5,166 bases of DNA from Acidimicrobiaceae bacterium (lineage in GTDB: Bacteria > Actinomycetota > Acidimicrobiia > Acidimicrobiales > RAAP-2). The DNA is taken from NCBI GenBank assembly GCA_003133075.1, contig PKZN01000078.1, forward strand, positions 1-5,166. Direction: 5' to 3'. Under the pieces are notes generated by a model. The model did not search any database, was not told the origin of the DNA, and worked only from the letters and a program-made list of their open reading frames with translations. This document shows positions 1-4,414 of this stretch, in pieces (the first letter of the stretch is position 1; every line of letters begins with the position of its first letter). Both the position numbers and the translations under genes were made by a program.

Positions 1-375
1 CCCGAGCGCACGCGTGACGAGGACGGGGAGCTCTTGACCCTGGCGTTCACCTCTAAGTACCACTGGTCGTTCGTGGCCGGACTTAAAGAGACCATCATTA
101 GCAACTGGATGATTGCTCGCGCCGCTGCGGCCATTGGCGAGGGTCACCTCGCGCTCACCTTCGCGCGGATCGCCGAGGCCGCCGCTCAGGGGCCCGACGT
201 CGAGGACTGGCTTGTCGCCTCCACGGCCGAGGGTGTGGCGAGGGCCTACGCGGCGTCGGGCGATCTCGCGTCACGAGACGAGTGGTTCGAGAAGTCAGAG
301 GAGTTGACTGCGAGCATCAAGGACCGTGAGTCGCGGGAGTTGATTGCGAGCCAACTCGCGTCAGTGCCGCGCTGA
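1..375 (+). CDS. Small TPR-like helical protein, 3' part (5' end outside window)
   Basis: The reading frame is open from base 1, giving 124 visible residues before TGA at 373-375. A TTG at 34 could be called as a start, but no ribosome binding site or -10 box precedes it. The residues before it (PERTRDEDGELL) read on naturally into the helix that follows, so the true start probably lies upstream. The protein is mostly alpha-helical, with Ala-rich helix pairs around HWSFVAG, NWMIARAAAAIGEGHLALTFA and GVARAYAASGDLASRDEWFEK. The small-Ala/Gly-Tyr-Ala spacing resembles tetratricopeptide repeats. It looks like a family of small actinobacterial hypothetical proteins with an HW(S)xVG motif followed by TPR-like helices; this is recognition from memory. 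No catalytic residues, signal peptide or membrane segment are visible. The function is unknown, and protein binding is only an inference from the fold. Confidence 0.7.
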   Translation, partial: PERTRDEDGELLTLAFTSKYHWSFVAGLKETIISNWMIARAAAAIGEGHLALTFARIAEAAAQGPDVEDWLVASTAEGVARAYAASGDLASRDEWFEKSEELTASIKDRESRELIASQLASVPR

Positions 376-402
376 GCGACGCCGTCATTCGCGTCCATCG
401 CG

Positions 403-431
403 TTGGCGGTGCTCGATAGGCTTTGGCGGTG
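403..431 (+). repeat. 9-base direct repeat TTGGCGGTG, 20-base period, across the methyltransferase start
   Basis: TTGGCGGTG occurs at 403-411 and again at 423-431. The copies are exactly 20 bases apart, about two helical turns. They bracket the proposed -10 box at 417-422, and the last three bases of the second copy are the GTG start codon. A dimeric regulator could bind such a pair, but chance similarity in GC-rich DNA is possible. The repeat is directly visible; a regulatory role is inference. Confidence 0.4.
417..422 (+). promoter_or_regulatory. -10 box TAGGCT of the methyltransferase, leaderless type
   Basis: TAGGCT fits TANNNT, and six bases (TTGGCG) separate it from GTG at 429. A sigma-70-type -10 box normally lies 6-7 bases before the transcription start, so the RNA would begin at the G of GTG. 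No convincing -35 element is seen 16-19 bases upstream, which is common in actinobacteria. The placement puts the upstream TTG at 423 outside the transcript. Confidence 0.5.
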
Positions 432-1229
432 ACCCCGGACCGCTATTCGCACGGTCACCATGAGTCGGTGCTGCGAAGTCACCGGTGGCGTACGGCTGAG
501 AACTCCGCCGGTTTTCTCCTGCCGCATCTGCGACCTTCCGCGTCGCTGCTCGACGTGGGCTGCGGTCCGGGCAATATCTCCGCCGACTTAGCGAACCGAC
601 TCGATGCGGGCACGGTGGTGGGGATCGATCTCTCGCCGGAGGTTGTCGAGGCGGCGCGGCGCGACTTCGCGACGGCGTACGCGAATCTCACTTTTGAGGT
701 CGGTGACGTGTACGACCTCGCGTTCGACGATGGACACTTCGACGTTGTCTACGCCCATCAGGTGCTCCAACACCTCACCGCCCCGGTCGACGCGCTCAAA
801 GAGATGCGGCGCGTGCTCAGTATCGGGGGCCTGCTCGCGGTGCGCGACGCCGACTACGGCGCTTTCGTGTGGGCGCCGGACGACCCACTACTGGTTCGTT
901 GGTTGGACCTCTATCACGACATCACGCAACACAATCACGCGCAGGCCGACGCCGGACGATACCTCGCGACGTGGGTCCGAGCGGCGGGCTTTCGTGACCT
1001 TGTCGTCTCCTCGTCCACGTGGACTTTTCACAGCGAGGAAGAACGCGCGTGGTGGGGTGGTCTCTGGGCGGATCGCATCGTGCAGAGTGACTTCGCTCGA
1101 CAGGGACTCGAGTACGAGTTGACCGACGAGTCGGAGCTGCGAGCAATCGCTGACGCGTTCCTACGGTGGTCGCATGACGCCGACGGCGTGTTCGTCTTAG
1201 TGCACGTCGAAGTGTTGGCCCGCGCGTAG
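429..1229 (+). CDS. Class I SAM-dependent methyltransferase
   Basis: This 266-residue protein has a Rossmann-type methyltransferase fold of the UbiE / Methyltransf_11 kind. Motif I, LLDVGCGPG, is at residues 40-48 and binds SAM. The acidic residue ending strand 2 is D67 in VVGIDLS. The adenine-contacting region is GDVYDL around D93. The post-I segment FDVVYAHQVLQHL (about 104-116) and the strand IGGLLAV (about 132-138) complete the core. The C-terminal third carries aromatic segments (TWTFHSEEERAWWGGLWADR) that probably form a substrate lid. The start is GTG 429, not TTG 423, because of the -10 box six bases upstream. The weak AGG at 418-420 would also fit GTG better. The gene begins 53 bases after the preceding gene, seems to have its own promoter, and converges on the acetyltransferase. 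The methyl acceptor cannot be deduced; a small molecule is likely. Cytoplasmic. Confidence 0.9.
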   Translation: MTPDRYSHGHHESVLRSHRWRTAENSAGFLLPHLRPSASLLDVGCGPGNISADLANRLDAGTVVGIDLSPEVVEAARRDFATAYANLTFEVGDVYDLAFDDGHFDVVYAHQVLQHLTAPVDALKEMRRVLSIGGLLAVRDADYGAFVWAPDDPLLVRWLDLYHDITQHNHAQADAGRYLATWVRAAGFRDLVVSSSTWTFHSEEERAWWGGLWADRIVQSDFARQGLEYELTDESELRAIADAFLRWSHDADGVFVLVHVEVLARA

Positions 1230-1241
1230 GTCGCGTGCTCG

Positions 1242-1715
1242 TTAGCTCAGCGTTCGTCGCCATTCAATGAGTTCGCCGTCTTCGAGGTTCGCGGTGCGCC
1301 CGACCTCGACGAAACCATTTTGCCGTAAGACGCCCTGGCTCGCGACGTTCCAGGTGGCGGTTTCGGCACGGACGTCGAGTTCGTGCCCCACCAGTCGTTC
1401 AAGCAGTGCGCGCAGCGCGGCCGTTGCGACACCCCGTCCCTGACACGACGGTACGACGCCGTAGCCCACCTCTACGTGGCCGTCCTTCGGTGGTCCCTTG
1501 ATACCGAGCATGCCCACAACGACGTCGTCACAGATCATGAGCCACGGCGACGACCACGGCGTGTTGGAAGTTGTCGATGCGGGTTGCGACATTCGCGCGA
1601 CCGCGATGTCGGTCTCGGTAGGAAAGTCGCGCGCCCACCCCCCGATGGGTCGTCGTCCTTCAATGATGTCGAGAGCTTCGAGGTGACTGAGTTGGCGCAG
1701 TGACACCGTGACCAT
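1242..1715 (-). CDS. GNAT-family N-acetyltransferase
   Basis: This is a 157-residue protein with the GCN5-related acetyltransferase fold. Members transfer the acetyl group of acetyl-CoA to an amine. The acetyl-CoA pyrophosphate loop (motif A) is VVPSCQGRGVATAAL, with Q92-G-R-G-V-A97. It follows the strand HVEVGYGV, where the E-V-G-Y pattern is typical of RimJ/RimL-like members. Motif B is NVASQGVLRQNGF (about 123-135), with the usual Asn and terminal N-G-F. I chose ATG 1715 (MVTVSLRQL) because family members start close to this first strand and a CATACT -10-like box lies six bases upstream. An in-frame ATG at 1739 would add eight residues (MSARHTCS) with little family support, and a stop precedes it. 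The gene is convergent with the methyltransferase (12-base gap) and divergent from the DinB-like gene. The substrate is unknown: a ribosomal protein N-terminus, an antibiotic or a metabolite are all possible. Confidence 0.88.
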   Translation of the reverse strand: MVTVSLRQLSHLEALDIIEGRRPIGGWARDFPTETDIAVARMSQPASTTSNTPWSSPWLMICDDVVVGMLGIKGPPKDGHVEVGYGVVPSCQGRGVATAALRALLERLVGHELDVRAETATWNVASQGVLRQNGFVEVGRTANLEDGELIEWRRTLS

Positions 1716-1721
1716 CGAACA

Positions 1722-1727
1722 AGTATG
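1722..1727 (-). promoter_or_regulatory. Candidate -10 box CATACT of the acetyltransferase
   Basis: Read on the minus strand, CATACT (four of six matches to TATAAT, with the key A2 and T6 present) is followed by TGTTCG and then ATG at 1715. The six-base gap equals that of the three stronger boxes in this window, supporting a leaderless start at ATG 1715. The first base is C rather than T and no -35 element is clear, so this is the weakest of the set. Confidence 0.3.
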
Positions 1728-1764
1728 CCGGGCACTCATCCTGGGTTACCACCAATGTCACGAT

Positions 1765-1772
1765 CCTCCTTT
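1765..1772 (-). other. Perfect Shine-Dalgarno-like AAAGGAGG with no well-placed gene
   Basis: The minus strand reads AAAGGAGG, a full complement to the 16S 3' end and the best such match noticed in the window. It lies 25 bases before the in-frame ATG 1739 and 49 bases before ATG 1715 of the acetyltransferase, too far for either. It is well spaced (9 bases) for TTG 1755 and tight (3 bases) for GTG 1761. Both open an out-of-frame reading frame of about 31-33 codons ending at 1660. That could be a leader peptide overlapping the acetyltransferase start, or the match may be accidental. Confidence 0.3.
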
Positions 1773-1812
1773 GACGCGCGACGCCCTTCGGAGTCAGTCG
1801 AGGGCGCGCTGG

Positions 1813-1818
1813 TATCGT
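1813..1818 (+). promoter_or_regulatory. -10 box TATCGT of the DinB-like gene, leaderless type
   Basis: TATCGT fits TANNNT with four of six matches to TATAAT. It is followed by six bases (CCGAAC) and then GTG 1825, so the predicted transcript begins at the start codon. A TTGACG at 1771-1776 looks like a -35 element but is 36 bases upstream, too far to pair with this -10 box. Confidence 0.55.
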
Positions 1819-1824
1819 CCGAAC

Positions 1825-2364
1825 GTGAGCGACATCGACGAACAAGGCCGACCTGAGCCACCCTTCGAAGCGGACGAGGTGACGACCGCCCTCGGATTCT
1901 TGGAGTTTCAACGCGCCACGATGGCGTGGAAGACGGCGGGTCTTGACGCCCGGGGATTTGCCACAACGGTGGCGGCGTCAACGGTGACTCTTGGCGGGAT
2001 GCTCAAGCATCTCGCGTTCGTGGAGGAGTACTGGTTCTGCGAGCGATTTGCGGGCCAGGACCAGTCGCTGCCGTGGTCAGCCGTCGACTGGGACGCGGAC
2101 GCTGATTGGGACTGGCACTCTGCCGCCAACGACACTCCCGAGCAGGTCGTCACACTCTGGGAGAAGAGCGTGCGGGACGCTCGCGCCGTGGTCACCGCCG
2201 CACTCCTCGAGGGCGGTCTCGACCAGCGAGTCCGCTGGGCGTTTCCTGACGGGCGAGGTCCGAGTTTGCGCTGGATCGTGTTGCACATGATCGAGGAGTA
2301 CGCGCGCCACAACGGACACGCGGATCTCATCCGCGAGTCGATTGACGGTCAAACGGGGGAGTAG
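1825..2364 (+). CDS. DinB / DUF664-family protein
   Basis: This 179-residue four-helix-bundle protein is of the DinB superfamily, DUF664 branch, common in actinobacteria. Family members often bind a divalent metal through histidines, and some are thiol-dependent transferases (mycothiol, bacillithiol). Diagnostic segments are RPEPPFEADE (about 9-18), LEFQRATMAWKTAGL (26-40), TLGGMLKHLAFVEEYWF (55-71, with H62) and the C-terminal helix LHMIEEYARHNGHADLIRESIDG (153-175, with H154, H162 and H165). H62 and H162 are likely metal ligands by family analogy; the third ligand is uncertain. The frame is open further upstream to TTG 1708, but GTG 1825 is chosen. It follows a -10 box by six bases, the N-terminus MSDIDEQGRPEPPF suits the family, and the extra upstream residues look like intergenic sequence. 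The gene is divergent from the acetyltransferase. The substrate is unknown; a role in thiol-dependent detoxification is possible but unproven. Confidence 0.88.
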   Translation: MSDIDEQGRPEPPFEADEVTTALGFLEFQRATMAWKTAGLDARGFATTVAASTVTLGGMLKHLAFVEEYWFCERFAGQDQSLPWSAVDWDADADWDWHSAANDTPEQVVTLWEKSVRDARAVVTAALLEGGLDQRVRWAFPDGRGPSLRWIVLHMIEEYARHNGHADLIRESIDGQTGE

Positions 2365-2392
2365 CTCGACGGCGCTGCACGCGTCACGGTGG

Positions 2393-2406
2393 TGAGGAGG
2401 TCCTCA
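2393..2406. terminator. Short hairpin in the convergent gap, weak terminator candidate
   Basis: TGAGG (2393-2397), loop AGGT, CCTCA (2402-2406) form a perfect five-base-pair stem in the 67-base gap between the DinB-like stop and the glycosyltransferase stop. There is no T-run on either side, so it is not a canonical intrinsic terminator. Its position between two converging genes is what suggests a role on both strands. A direct repeat of GGTCCTC (2399-2405 and 2417-2423) lies in the same gap. Nothing else is recognisable there. Confidence 0.25.
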
Positions 2407-2431
2407 AGGGCGTAAGGGTCCTCGCACGGAG

Positions 2432-3595
2432 TTAGAGGTCGTCCGTGGCGAGTCGTCGCGCGAGGGTCGCGGGTGAGTCCGCGTCGCCCAGTTCGACCGC
2501 GAGGCCCCTGGCGGCGAGAGCGAAACGCTCCTCGCGCAGTACCCCGTCCACCAGTGTCGCTAAGAGGGGAAGACGCTCGAAGAGTTCCCGGGTGTTCACC
2601 TCCGCCGAACCGCCTCCTTCTGCGAGGGCAAGGCCGGCGCCCGCGTCCGCGACGAGCTTGGCGTTGGTCGGCTGGTCGGCGAACATCGGTGCGACGACCA
2701 GGGGGACCCCCGCGGCGAGTGCCCCAAAGACGGTGCCCGAGCCGCCGTGACAGATGACCAGAGCGGCGACGTTGAGGACATCGGCCTGCTCGACCCACGC
2801 CTCGACGTGCACGTTCTTCGAGACGACGCCGAGCTCCTCGGGTCGCGTCGAGGGTCCCATCGTGACGAGAATTCGAGCGTCGAGGTCCTTGAGCGCGTCG
2901 AGCACTTCGCGTAGGAGTCTCGTGCCGGCTCCGAGCCGCATGGCCATCGTTCCGAGGGTCACGTAGATCAACGGCGCGTTGTTGCCGGGCCACCAGTCGG
3001 GTAGTGGGCGCGCCGCGACGTCCTCACGCTCGCGGTAGCGCACGGTCGTTGGATAGGGCGAGGGATCGAGCGAGGCGGGGAACTTCGTGAGGTACGGCGC
3101 GTGAAAAACGCGCTCCGCGAGCCCCATCCGACGCTCGTCCAGCGTCGGGGCCACGAGTCCTCGCAGCACGCGTGACTCGGCCGCCGCCGTGGAGATTCCG
3201 ACCTGCACGTGGCGAATCGACGCGACGTCCGCGGCGACGGCGGCTGCGTACTCGCAGGTCTCGCGCACCACGAGTTCCGGTGACCAGTCGCGTACCGCCG
3301 CCTCGACCGTGGGCAGCATCGCCTCAAGACAGAGGTGGGCGAACCACTCGCGCTCAACGAGTCGCGCCGCGTCACGTCGCTCGAGCGCGGAGAACTGTGA
3401 CCACACGCGCGTGGCGTCCTCGCTGGTCGGCTCGTCGCCGAGTCGGTACTCGACGCCCATCTCCTCTAACGTCGTCGCGAGTATCGCCGGCACCACGACC
3501 ATCACGTCGTCTCCTCGGTCGCGGAACGCCCGGATCAGCGGAACGAGTGGCTGGAAGTGGCCCGAGCCTGAGGTCGAGGTCAGGAGAACGCGCAC
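2432..3595 (-). CDS. GT1/MGT-type glycosyltransferase (GT-B fold)
   Basis: This 387-residue protein is of usual length for macrolide-type and UDP-glycosyltransferases, which move a sugar from a nucleotide-sugar donor onto a small lipophilic acceptor. The N-terminal Rossmann domain opens with MRVLLTSTSGSGHFQPLVPLIRAF. H13 is the expected catalytic base, and PLVPL is the family signature. After a linker the C-terminal donor domain starts at PLIYVTLGTMA (about 208-218). It continues through VEAWVEQADVL (264-274) and carries the donor motif CHGGSGTVFGALAAGVPLVVAPMFADQPTNA (282-312), with H283, G284-G285 and D307-Q308. There is no signal peptide or membrane helix, so it is cytoplasmic or peripheral. 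GTG 3595 lies six bases after the alkD-like stop and no Shine-Dalgarno sequence is seen, suggesting co-transcription and coupled translation. Donor and acceptor are unknown; natural-product, glycolipid or xenobiotic glycosylation are all possible. It converges on the DinB-like gene. Confidence 0.9.
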   Translation of the reverse strand: MRVLLTSTSGSGHFQPLVPLIRAFRDRGDDVMVVVPAILATTLEEMGVEYRLGDEPTSEDATRVWSQFSALERRDAARLVEREWFAHLCLEAMLPTVEAAVRDWSPELVVRETCEYAAAVAADVASIRHVQVGISTAAAESRVLRGLVAPTLDERRMGLAERVFHAPYLTKFPASLDPSPYPTTVRYREREDVAARPLPDWWPGNNAPLIYVTLGTMAMRLGAGTRLLREVLDALKDLDARILVTMGPSTRPEELGVVSKNVHVEAWVEQADVLNVAALVICHGGSGTVFGALAAGVPLVVAPMFADQPTNAKLVADAGAGLALAEGGGSAEVNTRELFERLPLLATLVDGVLREERFALAARGLAVELGDADSPATLARRLATDDL

Positions 3596-3601
3596 GGGTC
3601 G

Positions 3602-4285
3602 TTAGCGCTCGAGACCGCGGCGCGCCTCGCGCACCGCGACGAGACTGAGTTCGGGGTGCGCGACAAGGAAGCGTCGCACCGCCCTGGGGTCCAAGCGCGA
3701 GAGGTCGCGCAACGCCCAGCCGATCGCCTTCGCGACGAAGAACTCTCTGCGAGCGGCGTGGGCGGCGCAAAGACTCAGCACGAACTCGACTTCGGTCTCG
3801 GACTTCCAGCCTCGTTGGTGTTGGATCGCCGCGCGGTTCAGCCAGAGGTTTGGCGACTCGGACCACGCAAGGACGATCTCGCGTGCGTCGTAGCGCCAAC
3901 AGAGCGGACTGACCGCCGTCGAGCCCAATCCGTCGACCGTGTCCCACCAGGGCGTCGTCGTGAGGAGCCCCTCGACGTAGGCGGATAAGAAGTACTCGTC
4001 GGCCACCGCGACGTAGCGCTCGATGAGGTCGTAGGCGGCGTAGTGGAACTCTCGCGCGCCTTGACCCATCAAGAACACGCACGCCTCGCCGAGTTCGTCG
4101 CTGCTCGGTGCGTCGAGCGACGTCCACGCCTCGGCCAGTGCTCGACGGCGCGGCGACGATCGCACCCCGAGAAATGGGGCAACGTGCTTCATGTAGGCCG
4201 CCATCGCCTCGGCCTCGTGAGCGTCCGCGAGCGGCATGAGGGCGCGTCGGGTGCGCGTTAGGGCGTCTTTCGGCCACGAACTCAC
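3602..4285 (-). CDS. AlkD-like DNA alkylation repair protein (HEAT-repeat glycosylase family)
   Basis: This 227-residue protein matches the DNA alkylation repair (AlkD/AlkC) family. These alpha-helical HEAT-like proteins excise N3- and N7-alkylated purines without base flipping. Recognisable segments are MKHVAPFLGVRSSPRR (32-47), GAREFHYAAYDLIER (76-90), TTPWWDTVDGLGS (110-122), ESPNLWLNRAAIQHQ (143-157) and FFVAKAIGWALRDLSRLDPRAV (182-203), ending in HPELSLVAVREA. The expected counterparts of the Bacillus cereus AlkD functional residues (W109, D113, R148, W187) are W114, D118, R151 and W190. The R-to-W spacing of 39 is the same; the alignment is mine by eye. All four are present, so activity is plausible. 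GTG 4285 is supported by a -10 box six bases upstream. The gene is divergent from cbs and is the promoter-proximal member of a likely operon with the glycosyltransferase. The usual WLRR appears as WLNR here. Confidence 0.9.
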   Translation of the reverse strand: MSSWPKDALTRTRRALMPLADAHEAEAMAAYMKHVAPFLGVRSSPRRRALAEAWTSLDAPSSDELGEACVFLMGQGAREFHYAAYDLIERYVAVADEYFLSAYVEGLLTTTPWWDTVDGLGSTAVSPLCWRYDAREIVLAWSESPNLWLNRAAIQHQRGWKSETEVEFVLSLCAAHAARREFFVAKAIGWALRDLSRLDPRAVRRFLVAHPELSLVAVREARRGLER

Positions 4286-4291
4286 CGGGCA

Positions 4292-4297
4292 ATGCTA
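4292..4297 (-). promoter_or_regulatory. -10 box TAGCAT of the alkD-like gene, leaderless type
   Basis: On the minus strand TAGCAT fits TANNNT and is followed by TGCCCG and GTG 4285, again a six-base gap. Transcription would begin at the start codon. No -35 element is clear at 16-19 bases. This promoter would also serve the glycosyltransferase downstream. Confidence 0.5.
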
Positions 4298-4314
4298 CGG
4301 GACGGCATTCTCGT

Positions 4315-4326
4315 GCTCGTTCGAGC
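4315..4326. repeat. Inverted repeat GCTCG-TT-CGAGC in the alkD-like/cbs divergent region
   Basis: Two five-base arms flank a two-base centre. The repeat lies about 18 bases upstream of the alkD-like -10 box and 28 bases upstream of the candidate cbs -10 box, where a shared operator could sit. It does not match the actinobacterial LexA consensus (GAAC-N4-GTTC). A short palindrome like this is not rare in GC-rich DNA. Confidence 0.25.
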
Positions 4327-4353
4327 GCGGTGAGGTCATTTGGCGAGGGCATC

Positions 4354-4359
4354 TAGAGT
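4354..4359 (+). promoter_or_regulatory. Candidate -10 box TAGAGT for cbs (leadered)
   Basis: TAGAGT fits TANNNT and is the best plus-strand candidate in the region between the divergent alkD-like and cbs genes. It would start transcription near 4366 and leave a 5' leader of about 49 bases before ATG 4415, unlike the leaderless pattern elsewhere in the window. No clear -35 element is visible. The leader holds the perfect palindrome CGACGTCG (4372-4379). I recognise no riboswitch fold. Confidence 0.3.
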
Positions 4360-4414
4360 GAGCGAGGACGACGACGTCGCGCGCGTCATCCACCTCGAGT
4401 AGAAACGACACCGA

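Noticed and set aside
604..1122. 172-codon plus-strand frame within the methyltransferase
   Set aside because: The composition is dominated by Arg, Ser and Thr, and the methyltransferase motifs in the other frame are intact.
1383..1703. 106-codon plus-strand frame antisense to the acetyltransferase
   Set aside because: It has no domain, Arg/Asp/His-rich composition, and sits opposite intact GNAT motifs.
1771..1776. TTGACG as a -35 box for the DinB-like gene
   Set aside because: It is 36 bases from the -10 box at 1813, far beyond the usual 16-19, and no -10 box lies at the right distance downstream of it.
2349..2993. 214-codon minus-strand frame inside the glycosyltransferase region
   Set aside because: It is Arg/Gly-rich, low in hydrophobic core residues, and a frame-shifted shadow of the glycosyltransferase donor domain.
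3172..3648. 158-codon plus-strand frame antisense to the glycosyltransferase
   Set aside because: It is extremely Arg/Pro-rich, has no domain and no supported start, and lies opposite a clear gene.
3656..3988. 110-codon plus-strand frame antisense to the alkD-like gene
   Set aside because: It has no recognisable motif, and the opposite strand encodes a protein with conserved AlkD residues throughout.
4315..4326. LexA/SOS box controlling the alkD-like gene
   Set aside because: The inverted repeat is GCTCG-TT-CGAGC and lacks the GAAC-N4-GTTC pattern of actinobacterial SOS boxes.
3372..4352. 326-codon open frame on the minus strand overlapping the alkD-like gene and the start of the glycosyltransferase
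   Set aside because: It is very rich in Arg, Pro and Gly with no recognisable domain, and it overlaps two well-supported genes in another frame. Long shadow frames are expected in GC-rich coding DNA.
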